DNA of 64,000 bases from Bdellovibrionia bacterium (GTDB taxonomy: Bacteria > Bdellovibrionota > Bdellovibrionia > Bdellovibrionales > JAGQZY01). Made by a program: the position numbers and the translations under genes. The stretch lies in the NCBI GenBank assembly GCA_030424715.1, contig JAUHWH010000005.1:1-64000 (forward strand). The letters are read 5' to 3'. Positions 34,779 to 42,110 of this stretch are shown in pieces (position 1 is the stretch's first letter; the number at the start of each line of letters is the position of its first letter). The notes beneath the pieces were generated by a model, which did not search any database, was not told the origin of the DNA, and was given only the letters and a program-made list of their open reading frames with translations.

Positions 34779-35528
34779 TTAGGAACGCTTACGCGGTCTG
34801 ACAAGAACTTTTTTTGTGAAGCTAGCATCAATGACGCGAGCCTTATGCTTTTGACTTTCCAAGTAGTCTATCACCCGCAAAACTTGCAAGGCTTTAGTCT
34901 GGATATTTTGATCACCGAGATGAACAATCACATCACTCTTGATCAAATGCAAAGTTAATCCAGAAACCGAGTTGTGATCGACCAAAGCGATATTTCCCTT
35001 TTTAAAAGCGCCGATGGCTGGAACTTGCTCATAAAGTGACAACACATTTTGCAATCGAGCGGGATCACGAAAGATATTATTGTTACGCAACAAGGGCGCC
35101 ACCGGGGTGACATTGGCCTTTATTCTCGGCATCTTGGTGCCATTTTCCAAGACTGGAAAAAGTCGATTTTTTTTGTCAGCAAACAAGAGAGACACCTGAT
35201 TAAAATGGACTCGAGAAAAGATCGCTCCAGGAAATCTTCGACTGAGTTCCACCTCTTTCACCCAGGGATTGTTCAAAAGTTCACTGCGAAACCGCGACAA
35301 ACTCACCGTCCAGATGTTTTGCCCCTTTAAGCTTTGAAAGCTTTTTTGAATGTCGGGCTTTAAAGCGACAAGCAAAGCCTCTTGGTTCTCACGAAAACTC
35401 ATTTCCACTTCGAGATCTCGCACAACAAAAAAGTCTTTCTCATGACCAAGCCCCCAGCCGAGCAAACCGACCAACAAGAGTGGAAAAGTGAAGACTAAAA
35501 CTGTTTTTAATATTTTTCGGAGATCCAT
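34779..35528 (-). CDS. ftsQ: Cell division protein FtsQ
   Basis: 249 residues. Short cytoplasmic N-terminus, a membrane helix (about 9-26), a POTRA-type domain (about 35-110; WTVSLSRFRSELLNNPWVKEVELSRRFPG) and a C-terminal FtsQ beta domain (VIVHLGDQN, LESQKHKARVIDASF). A basic tail ends the protein. It is the first gene of the minus-strand cluster; upstream mur or ddl genes are absent and the next gene is divergent. A GGACC/GGTCC inverted repeat lies between ftsQ and ftsA. Confidence 0.9.
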   Translation of the reverse strand: MDLRKILKTVLVFTFPLLLVGLLGWGLGHEKDFFVVRDLEVEMSFRENQEALLVALKPDIQKSFQSLKGQNIWTVSLSRFRSELLNNPWVKEVELSRRFPGAIFSRVHFNQVSLLFADKKNRLFPVLENGTKMPRIKANVTPVAPLLRNNNIFRDPARLQNVLSLYEQVPAIGAFKKGNIALVDHNSVSGLTLHLIKSDVIVHLGDQNIQTKALQVLRVIDYLESQKHKARVIDASFTKKVLVRPRKRS

Positions 35529-35620
35529 CTCTAGAATCCTACCACATTAATTTTGCAAGAAAAGTACAGTTTCACAAAACGACTTTTGCAATTCCCTCGG
35601 CGTCGATAGACAATAGAGGC

Positions 35621-36721
35621 ATGAAGCACAAAGTTCTCTGTATTGACGATGAATCCCACAACCTTGAAGCCCTGGAAAGGTTGTTACGCAAAAAACACCA
35701 GGTGGTGACCGCCAGCTCAGGAGTCGAAGCCCTGAGCGCCCTGAAGGATCACAAGTTCTCGCTCATTATTAGCGATCAGAAAATGCCCGAGATGACAGGT
35801 GTGGAGTTCTTTATGCAGGCCAAAGAGATTCAGCCCGAAGCCATTCGCATCCTTCTGACCGGGTACACGGACCTGGAGTCCGTGATCAATGCAATAAACC
35901 AAGGCCAAATTTACCGATACATTACCAAGCCCTGGGAACCTGAAGAGTTTTTAAGCACAACGCAACAGGCTCTCGAAGTTTTTGAAATGAAAGGCACTAT
36001 TTCACAACAAAACCAAGAACTGCAAAAAGCCAATGAGCAACTCAAAAGCTTAGACAAGCTCAAAACGGACTTTATGCTTCTCGTGAACCATGAACTTAAA
36101 ACGCCACTCACTGGTATTTTTAGTTTCGTGCAATTACTCAAAGAAGAGTCCTTATCTGCGGAACTCAGCCTTTACGTCGATAAAATTCTAAAAAACACCC
36201 AACGTTTGCAAGACCTAATCAACGACACCCTTTTGATCACCAAAATACAAACAAACAATCAAAATTTGGAACTCAGCGAGATCAATCTGGCGGAGACTCT
36301 ACAGCAACAGTGGTCCGAGCTCAAACAAGGCTTTGGCGAAAAACAGATGGACCTAGAAGTTCATGGCCCCACACCTTTCGTACAAAAAATCAACGAAAAG
36401 TATGCCTCGATCATACTTAAAAAGTTACTGCACAATTGCCTCGCTCACGGGCAAGCATCGCAAAAAGTTCAGATCACTCTCAGTGAGACGGCCGACACCT
36501 GGTCGCTGGTGGCAAAAAACAAATTATCCAAACCTTTAACAAAAACACCGGAGCAACTGCTCACGGCATTTTCGACCTCCGAGAACATATTAAATCATTC
36601 GGGAGGGACCGGCCTCGGACTGGCCGTCATCCAGACGATCATCAACCTCTTTGCCGGACAAATCACTATCGACACCCAAAACCAAGAGTTCAGCCTCACC
36701 CTCACTTTCCCGCGCCCCTAG
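35621..36721 (+). CDS. Response-regulator/histidine-kinase hybrid (REC-HisKA-HATPase)
   Basis: 366 residues with the receiver domain first: LCIDDE, phosphoacceptor Asp52 in LIISDQKMPEMTG, LLTGYTDL and Lys in YITKPW (1-120). A coiled-coil linker (about 125-145) leads to the H-box NHELKTPL (His157), the HisKA helix pair and a HATPase_c domain (N-box LLHNCLAHG, G-box GGTGLGLAVIQTII). There is no membrane or sensor domain, so input probably arrives by phosphotransfer to Asp52. The ATG at 35621 has AGAGG one base upstream, a poor spacing. Next gene is the secretin, 107 bases away. Confidence 0.9.
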   Translation: MKHKVLCIDDESHNLEALERLLRKKHQVVTASSGVEALSALKDHKFSLIISDQKMPEMTGVEFFMQAKEIQPEAIRILLTGYTDLESVINAINQGQIYRYITKPWEPEEFLSTTQQALEVFEMKGTISQQNQELQKANEQLKSLDKLKTDFMLLVNHELKTPLTGIFSFVQLLKEESLSAELSLYVDKILKNTQRLQDLINDTLLITKIQTNNQNLELSEINLAETLQQQWSELKQGFGEKQMDLEVHGPTPFVQKINEKYASIILKKLLHNCLAHGQASQKVQITLSETADTWSLVAKNKLSKPLTKTPEQLLTAFSTSENILNHSGGTGLGLAVIQTIINLFAGQITIDTQNQEFSLTLTFPRP

Positions 36722-36738
36722 GCCACTCGACCGAGCCT

Positions 36739-36807
36739 CGGACAAAAAGTCCGCGTTGCGTATAGATCATCCGGAGGCGCCCGCTATGGGCGTCGGAATA
36801 AGTCCGA
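36739..36807 (+). other. Three consecutive 5-bp/5-nt hairpins in the gap before the secretin
   Basis: CGGAC-AAAAA-GTCCG (36739-36753), CGCCC-GCTAT-GGGCG (36778-36792) and TCGGA-ATAAG-TCCGA (36793-36807). The last two are back to back. No T-run follows. Whether they are terminator remnants or a structured leader for the secretin mRNA is unknown. Confidence 0.4.
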
Positions 36808-36828
36808 AGCTTGCACGCTTTAGCGGTC

Positions 36829-38079
36829 ATGAAAAACCTGATCTTGTTTTTATTTATGACCCATCCACTCAGCCTCCAAGCCGAAACCCACTACTTGGGA
36901 ATTGGCGAATCTCTCACTCTTCCCTCTGCTGGCAACACTGAATCGCTTCGTATTCAAAAAAAAGGCTTGCTACGAATCATCGACCAGGGCCACGAACTCA
37001 TATTGAGTGCAAAAAAACTGGGTGAAACCAATGTGCAGCTTGGATCAGAGAAACATCAAGTGAAAATACTGCACAAAAAGCACTTCAGCACCTTAAAGCA
37101 ACTGCAACAGTGGCAACAAGGTAAGCGTGGTCCCGAACTCGAAGTCGCCTCCAAGGAGCCGGTCGTCAAAGGGCGCCTCCTGAGAATCCAAGACTTTCTG
37201 GACATGAACACCCACATGTCCGAGGAATCCGAATTTCGAATGGCAGCCGCCCTAGAGCCACAGCTGCTCGAGAACATTCGCCGCTTTATCGACGACATGC
37301 TCGTTAAAAACATGTTAGCGAAAGGTCAACTATCCACCCAGCCCTACTGGCAATACAAAGTGGGTCCCAGTGAAAAAGTAAACCTTTCACAATACAAAAA
37401 ATTCTTGCGCCCCTATGGAGTTCAAGTGTCTATCGATGACAAAGCTTTGACCCAGAAACCTGTCTTGCAGATCAAAATGATTATTGCCCACGTGAAAAAA
37501 AGCTTTATCAGGCAATGGGGCATTCGGTGGCCTTCGGAGTTTGGAGCCGCCCTTATCCCCGGCGATCAATGGAACTGGCAACAACTCAACCTGAGCTTAC
37601 AAGCTCTCGAGTCTCAGGGGCAGGGACAGACACTGGCCACCCCCACACTAATGACCGAATCCGGACACACCGCCGAATTTCATTCCGGCGGAGAGTTCCC
37701 GATCAAAACCAGCACCCAGTTCAACAACAATGTGCAATGGAAGCAGTATGGATTGTTCTTGAAAACAACTCCCATCGCCAACGCTCAAAAAAACCTGAGG
37801 ATAAACATTGATCTTGAATTCTCAGCACTCGATCAAACTCAATCCAACGAGGGCGTTCCCGCTATCACTCGCAGCTTGGTCAAAACTCAAATCAACATGA
37901 AATCACCCCGTCCTTTTTTGATCTCAGGTTTTTTACAACAGTCTTACCAAAACAGTCGGTCCGGACTACCCTGGCTACAAAACATTCCGCTACTCAGTCC
38001 TCTTTTCGCCAACGGACAGATCTACCGCGATGACTACGAACTCGTTTTCATAATGGTTCCCCGGTTTTATGACAGATAG
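36829..38079 (+). CDS. Secretin (CpaC/RcpA/GspD family), short form
   Basis: 416 residues from ATG 36829, where a signal peptide begins (MKNLILFLFMTHPLSLQAE); an upstream TTG at 36811 is also possible. N-terminal domain (about 20-75) of the type seen in CpaC (GESLTLPSAGN, IDQGHELILSAKKLGETNV), a middle helical part, and the C-terminal secretin domain with QIKMIIAHVKKSF, ATPTLMTESGHTAEFHSGGEFPI and FLISGFLQQSYQNSRSGLPWLQNIPLLSPLFA, the conserved gate/rim region. Forms an outer-membrane channel by family knowledge. The ribosome site is poor. It overlaps the ATPase gene by 11 bases. No pilin, prepilin peptidase or TadB/TadC gene is in the window. Confidence 0.85.
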   Translation: MKNLILFLFMTHPLSLQAETHYLGIGESLTLPSAGNTESLRIQKKGLLRIIDQGHELILSAKKLGETNVQLGSEKHQVKILHKKHFSTLKQLQQWQQGKRGPELEVASKEPVVKGRLLRIQDFLDMNTHMSEESEFRMAAALEPQLLENIRRFIDDMLVKNMLAKGQLSTQPYWQYKVGPSEKVNLSQYKKFLRPYGVQVSIDDKALTQKPVLQIKMIIAHVKKSFIRQWGIRWPSEFGAALIPGDQWNWQQLNLSLQALESQGQGQTLATPTLMTESGHTAEFHSGGEFPIKTSTQFNNNVQWKQYGLFLKTTPIANAQKNLRINIDLEFSALDQTQSNEGVPAITRSLVKTQINMKSPRPFLISGFLQQSYQNSRSGLPWLQNIPLLSPLFANGQIYRDDYELVFIMVPRFYDR

Positions 38080-39160
38080 TCTCCACGAAACCATAACCGC
38101 ACTGTATGCCGAGTATCAGCCTCTTAAAGGGAATCAGCACCTCGTCGGTGGCAAGGCAGACCTGAGCTTTCAACACCTCGTGCAACAAAAAACCCAGGAC
38201 TTTGCAACGTCCTTGCAAAAGCGTATTCACGATGAACTGTTCGGCTGGGGACCTCTCCAGCCTCTCTTACAACGCGAAGACATCTTCGATATTATCATCC
38301 AAGGACCAGATCATATCTATTATGAGTCGCCACAGGGGCTGGCGAGACACGATGACTGTTTCCAGACTGAGCGCTCCTTCCAAAACTTCGTGGAGCGAAT
38401 CAGTCGAGAAGCGGGTGTCTTAATCAATCACCGTGACCCCTTTGCCAATGGGAAGGTCGACTCCTTTCGACTGCATATGGTGATTCCCCCCATAACTCCT
38501 TACCCCGTTCTGACTCTACGGCGTCACAATCAGAAGGTCTTCAAACTGCAAGAAATGAAACAGTCTGGATTTATCAATGACAAACAGTATGAATATCTTC
38601 AGCAGATGATCAGCGAGAAAAGTAACTTTTTAGTGATCGGTCCCACCGGCTCTGGCAAAACCACCTTTCTCAATGCTTTGCTTGGACATATGCCACAGCC
38701 CCAACGCCTGGTTGTGATCGAAGACACCGATGAAATACAAATTCACGACCCTCTGGCCTGTAAACTTTTGTCTCGCGAGATCTGTCCAGAAACCCTTTCC
38801 GTCATCACTATGGAGGACTTGGTCAAACAAGCCCTCCGCATGCGTCCCGATCGGATAGTGATCGGTGAGGTCCGGGGCAAAGAAGCCAAAGACTTGCTAC
38901 AAGCCTTGGCCACTGGACACTCAGGATCGATGGGCACGATGCACGCCCAATCTGCCAAACAAGCCTTGCTTCGGCTCGAAATGCTGGTGCAGATGGGCGC
39001 TCCGCAATGGAGCCTACACTCCATCCGACAGTTGATCCAAATGAGTGTCGACCACCTGGTGGTGCTCAACGAAGATCGACAGAACAAAGGCGTGCAAGAG
39101 ATTTGCAAAATCACCTCTCATGAAAGCTTCGGTTTACTTCTAGAAACAATCCGCAACTAA
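38069..39160 (+). CDS. CpaF/TadA-type secretion ATPase
   Basis: 363 residues. N-terminal dimerisation region (FGWGPLQPLLQREDIFDIIIQGPD), then RecA-like ATPase: Walker A GPTGSGKTT (191-199), Asp box VIEDTDEIQI, Walker B-type RIVIGEVRG, His box GHSGSMGTMHA. Hexameric ATPase that powers Tad/Flp pilus or related secretion. It is shorter at the N-terminus than full CpaF. ATG overlaps the secretin stop by 11 bases, so coupling is expected. Confidence 0.92.
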   Translation: MTDSLHETITALYAEYQPLKGNQHLVGGKADLSFQHLVQQKTQDFATSLQKRIHDELFGWGPLQPLLQREDIFDIIIQGPDHIYYESPQGLARHDDCFQTERSFQNFVERISREAGVLINHRDPFANGKVDSFRLHMVIPPITPYPVLTLRRHNQKVFKLQEMKQSGFINDKQYEYLQQMISEKSNFLVIGPTGSGKTTFLNALLGHMPQPQRLVVIEDTDEIQIHDPLACKLLSREICPETLSVITMEDLVKQALRMRPDRIVIGEVRGKEAKDLLQALATGHSGSMGTMHAQSAKQALLRLEMLVQMGAPQWSLHSIRQLIQMSVDHLVVLNEDRQNKGVQEICKITSHESFGLLLETIRN

Positions 39161-39161
39161 G

Positions 39162-39263
39162 ATGCATCTGACGGCAACTGTTCAAAAAAGAGTTGCTGAG
39201 TTAAGAAATCTCACCATTCAACAATGCTGGTTTGCGACCATCCGATTCCTTCGTCATACCTAG
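39162..39263 (+). CDS. Possible 33-aa mini-gene between the ATPase and the TonB-C gene
   Basis: ATG at 39162 directly follows the ATPase stop (one base apart) and the frame ends in TAG three bases before the GTG of the next gene. The peptide is MHLTATVQKRVAELRN followed by LTIQQCWFATIRFLRHT. There is no Shine-Dalgarno of its own, but termination-reinitiation would allow translation. It may instead be chance. Not recognised. Confidence 0.3.
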   Translation: MHLTATVQKRVAELRNLTIQQCWFATIRFLRHT

Positions 39264-39266
39264 AGA

Positions 39267-40247
39267 GTGTTTCAAAAAGCTCATTGGGCCCATCTTCTTT
39301 CAATTCTTCTGCACGGCATTGCCGCCGGTATTCTTTTGAATGTCGGCGTGCTTCCTGAACGGCCGCCACAAACGCCACTTATCGAGCTTCTGCAACCAGA
39401 GCAACAGCTCAAGCTATCAAAGCCTAAAAAGTTGAAGTCAATACTCCGGCTGCATGGGCGTGCTCAAAACCACAAACAACAGCCTCCTTTCACCAAGCCA
39501 AATAAGAAGCCAGCAGAAATCAAACACACCGGCTTTTATCCCAAAACACAATCGCCTGGCTCGTGGCAGTCTCACCTCGCCAAGAACGAAAATGAATGGA
39601 GCGATAACCCCGTGATGAGCACACTCAATGGTCTAGGGCTTTCCGAATACAGCGAGAACCACTCATTTTTTGAAGCACTGGCGCAACGTCTTAACCGACA
39701 CATCCTCTATCCAAAAGAACTCTGGGAACATCGAATCAGTGGGTCTTTTTGGATTAAAATTAGAATCAACGAGAAGGGGCAACTATTGCAAGTCATAGAT
39801 GCCTCAAGTCACTCGCCCGTGTTGCGAGCCTATGCCCTCATCAATATCTATCGCTGTTTGAAGACCGCACTTCCGCGAAAGTACTGGTACAGTAAACCTA
39901 AAGAGCTGGCCCTACAACTTTCCTTTCAGTTCGAGACCACATCCATTGACAATCAAAAAGTTCGGCAAACCGTTGGCTTTAGAAAAAATTATTTCCGATT
40001 TCACAGAGTGGCTCGTGTTCCTGATCGGCTACGCGAAGCTCTGGCGAACTACGCTCGCTACATCCCGCCCATTCTACCAACGCCAATGGGACCGGTGGTT
40101 AATTTTACTCAACTCTTTCATATGGTTAATGCTTGGAGCAGCGCAGATCCAAGTTTCAAAAAGAAAAATGGCCTCATCTTCACAAAAGATGTCTTAGAAC
40201 ACAAAATCGACCGAGAGCGCAGGCAATTTTATCCAGCCTCTGGGTAG
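39267..40247 (+). CDS. TonB-C-domain inner-membrane protein
   Basis: 326 residues; GTG start at 39267 is the only reasonable start of the frame. N-terminal membrane helix (HLLSILLHGIAAGILLNVGVLP) and a Lys/Gln/Pro-rich periplasmic linker typical of TonB. A TonB-C-like fold follows at about 150-230 (RISGSFWIKIRINEKGQLLQVIDASSHSPVLRAYAL). A further 95 residues after it, basic and aromatic, are not typical of TonB. No Asp/His ExbBD partner is adjacent. The position in the same direction as the secretin and ATPase suggests that it works with them, perhaps to couple inner-membrane energy to the secretin or a cargo. Function is inferred only. Confidence 0.65.
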   Translation: MFQKAHWAHLLSILLHGIAAGILLNVGVLPERPPQTPLIELLQPEQQLKLSKPKKLKSILRLHGRAQNHKQQPPFTKPNKKPAEIKHTGFYPKTQSPGSWQSHLAKNENEWSDNPVMSTLNGLGLSEYSENHSFFEALAQRLNRHILYPKELWEHRISGSFWIKIRINEKGQLLQVIDASSHSPVLRAYALINIYRCLKTALPRKYWYSKPKELALQLSFQFETTSIDNQKVRQTVGFRKNYFRFHRVARVPDRLREALANYARYIPPILPTPMGPVVNFTQLFHMVNAWSSADPSFKKKNGLIFTKDVLEHKIDRERRQFYPASG

Positions 40248-40301
40248 AGCAAGGTCTTGCGATCGCAGATTCATAGCGTTCCCTGTCACTTCGAGGTCCA
40301 T

Positions 40302-40332
40302 AAAAAAATCCAGACGGGGGGACGCCTGGATT
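40302..40332 (-). terminator. Intrinsic terminator of the disordered-protein gene
   Basis: On the minus strand AATCCAGGCG pairs with CGTCTGGATT with one mismatch around a C-rich loop, followed by TTTTTTT. It lies 30 bases past the stop. Confidence 0.8.
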
Positions 40333-40361
40333 CTCGAAGTCTGTCGCTGTTTCTTGTTTCT

Positions 40362-40862
40362 TTATACTGTGTAGTCGACGTAGCTTCCTTTTGGAGTTTC
40401 ATCGATCGGCGCTTCTTCTGGATTGGCCATTTCTTTTTGTACCAAACCAATGGCGTTGTCTGAAATCGAGGCCAATGAAGCTTCGTTGTATATTTCATCC
40501 ATCTCCATGGGATTAAAAGACGGCATGTCTTTTATGGCTGCCGCTTCAATGGCCATCGGCTCAATTTGGGGCGCTAGATTTTGAATGGCAGCCGGAGGTG
40601 GCATTGCCATTCCTGGATTGTTTTGATTTTGAAAAATATCATTTCGCACGGCGACCTCAGTTTGTCTCTGCTGTGTTGGAAAGAAATCACTTTGCATACC
40701 ACGCACTAGGTTCAGTCGCTCTTGCACGCGGTTGTGCCGATCGGAGGTTCTTTGTCGGTGGGCCTGGAGTGCGCCATCCACGGATGAGTGGTGACCTCTT
40801 TGACTCTTTTGACGCTCCCACAACGGCATCCCCTGCGGGCTTGTTCCATTGACTTTATCCAT
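40362..40862 (-). CDS. Disordered, Gln/Pro/Met-rich protein of unknown function
   Basis: 166 residues with AAGGAAGGGGGG upstream of the ATG, a strong ribosome site. The first half is basic and Gln/Arg-rich (HRQRTSDRHNRVQERL), the second half Pro/Met/Ala/Glu-rich and acidic. There is no signal peptide, membrane segment or cysteine. A perfect sigma-28 -10 box (GCCGATAA) lies 31 bases upstream and a clear terminator follows, so I take it to be a real monocistronic gene that may belong to the flagellar regulon. I do not recognise the protein. Confidence 0.7.
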   Translation of the reverse strand: MDKVNGTSPQGMPLWERQKSQRGHHSSVDGALQAHRQRTSDRHNRVQERLNLVRGMQSDFFPTQQRQTEVAVRNDIFQNQNNPGMAMPPPAAIQNLAPQIEPMAIEAAAIKDMPSFNPMEMDEIYNEASLASISDNAIGLVQKEMANPEEAPIDETPKGSYVDYTV

Positions 40863-40892
40863 AAGTCCCCCCTTCCTTGGGTTACTGAATAC

Positions 40893-40900
40893 TTATCGGC
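40893..40900 (-). promoter_or_regulatory. Candidate sigma-28 promoter (-10 GCCGATAA)
   Basis: The minus strand carries a perfect GCCGATAA, 31 bases before the ATG at 40862. The -35 at the right distance reads TTCA instead of TAAA. FliA is encoded at 45274-46056 in the same window. Confidence 0.45.
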
Positions 40901-41005
40901 GAATGTGTCTCAAAATGAACTAGACCTCAGTCTATAAATTAGGCTGGAAAGGAAAAACCAAGCCGGTCTTTTTGGTAGGGTGTTGGATTGTGCCTACTAA
41001 AACTG

Positions 41006-41518
41006 TCACTTTTTCATTCTATGCATGAAAGTCAGAGCCTTATCCGGATGCATGTCGAGATTGATGAATTGCTTACATTTAGGAAAGGTCTCGCAATCGA
41101 CTTGCTTGAGGTCAGCAACCACATCACCCAGTCCGTCGTGCAGCTGATCCACCTTCTTCAGAACGCTAAACTCTTTTTCACACTTTTCACAGAACAGTCT
41201 GACATGAATTGACTCGACAGTTCCATTGGGTGGCAGAAACCCTTCAATCATATTGATCTGATCCAATATGAGCGGTTGGCAATTTCGCAGCGTGATGTTC
41301 ACACCCTCGAGATCCGACAACTCATACATTAATTTAACCCACGTCTTGATGCCTGAGGAGTTAATGACCCCACAATTTTCAAAATCAAAAACCAACGACT
41401 TTGCTTGAACTAACGAGTCGAACGTCGGGAGTTTGGCATTTTCGTCCATACTGCCATCAAAAAAGATGACTTGTGACTCAGCACTAGGACTCTCTCTCTT
41501 AAAATTAAAACTGCTCAA
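41006..41518 (-). CDS. STAS-domain (anti-anti-sigma-like) protein with C-terminal Cys motifs
   Basis: 170 residues if translation starts at TTG 41518, where GGGAG sits 5 bases upstream; the frame stays open to 41647 but without such a site. The core resembles a STAS fold: FDGSMDENAKLP, then KSLVFDFENCGVINSSGIKTWVKLMYEL, in which the Ser-Ser replaces the usual phosphorylatable D-S pair, and VNITLRNCQPLILDQIN. The C-terminal part has FCEKCEKEF and DCETFPKCKQF, a possible zinc ribbon. Likely a cytoplasmic regulatory module. The partner is unknown. The gene is isolated. Confidence 0.65.
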   Translation of the reverse strand: MSSFNFKRESPSAESQVIFFDGSMDENAKLPTFDSLVQAKSLVFDFENCGVINSSGIKTWVKLMYELSDLEGVNITLRNCQPLILDQINMIEGFLPPNGTVESIHVRLFCEKCEKEFSVLKKVDQLHDGLGDVVADLKQVDCETFPKCKQFINLDMHPDKALTFMHRMKK

Positions 41519-41693
41519 TGGGACTCCCTGAAAAACTAATTCTATACTCCTATTATTGTTCGGGAACCCCGAAAAAAAATCAAGAGTTATGAGTTCTACA
41601 CCAAGTGATGGATCCGTCCATGGTCCCCAAATAGTGATAAGGTCCACCGCCGGTCGCGCGGTCTTGCCGAAAAGGAATCGTATGAAAAACTAA

Positions 41694-41936
41694 ACTCATT
41701 GCTCTTGGACCAAAAGAAACTGGACGTGGGTCTTTATCTGTGGCTTTTTAGTGGCCGGTCTGCTGTGGTCGCTTGTATAACCGGACGCAAACTTTGCGTT
41801 TCATCTGCAGGTCTTTTTCTTGAGCTGCATCTTTGTTGCCGGAGGCTTCGATTGGCGCACTGTCGGCACAACTGTACTTTATGTACAGGCAGCATCCGCC
41901 GCCCTGACATGGACGGCTCTTTTTCTTAGCGCTTAG
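41694..41936 (+). pseudogene. Possible decayed membrane-protein gene
   Basis: In one plus-strand frame, read from 41694, two strongly hydrophobic stretches appear, VFICGFLVAGLLWSLV and VFFLSCIFVAGGFDW, with a third TTVLYVQAASAALTWTALFL, interrupted by one TAA at 41778 and ending at TAG 41934-41936. The hydrophilic stretch EKESYEKLNSLLLDQKK just before lies in a different frame, so a frameshift near 41712 is also implied. No start codon with ribosome site is present. I read this as a broken gene for a small membrane protein. Chance open sequence is possible because minus-strand frames are also partly open. Confidence 0.3.
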
Positions 41937-42078
41937 GTCGTTCGTTTTCGAGTCTCGAAGTTAACCACTTTCCATACTCGGAGGATCGTGGTGCCAAAAT
42001 ATCTACCCGAAGGCCATTCATAGTTTGGAAGAACAGAACTCCGGACCCCCGAAGTCTCTCAATTTTATGGCGATTCAC
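41926..42078 (-). CDS. Possible small protein downstream of aspS (50 aa)
   Basis: Begins with GTG at 42078, 32 bases past the aspS stop, and ends at 41926. The sequence (NRHKIERLRGSGVLFFQTMN, GLRVDILAPRSSEYGKWL, then a charged end) has natural protein-like composition with no rare clusters. There is no clear Shine-Dalgarno. It could be a C-terminal remnant of a larger gene. Confidence 0.35.
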   Translation of the reverse strand: MNRHKIERLRGSGVLFFQTMNGLRVDILAPRSSEYGKWLTSRLENERPKR

Positions 42079-42110
42079 ATCACAGGGCTGTCGACAGGAG
42101 CCCGTTCACA

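Noticed and set aside
41699-41929. 76-codon plus-strand frame
   Set aside because: First half plausible, second half Arg/Cys/His-rich and antisense-like; replaced by the broken membrane-protein interpretation.
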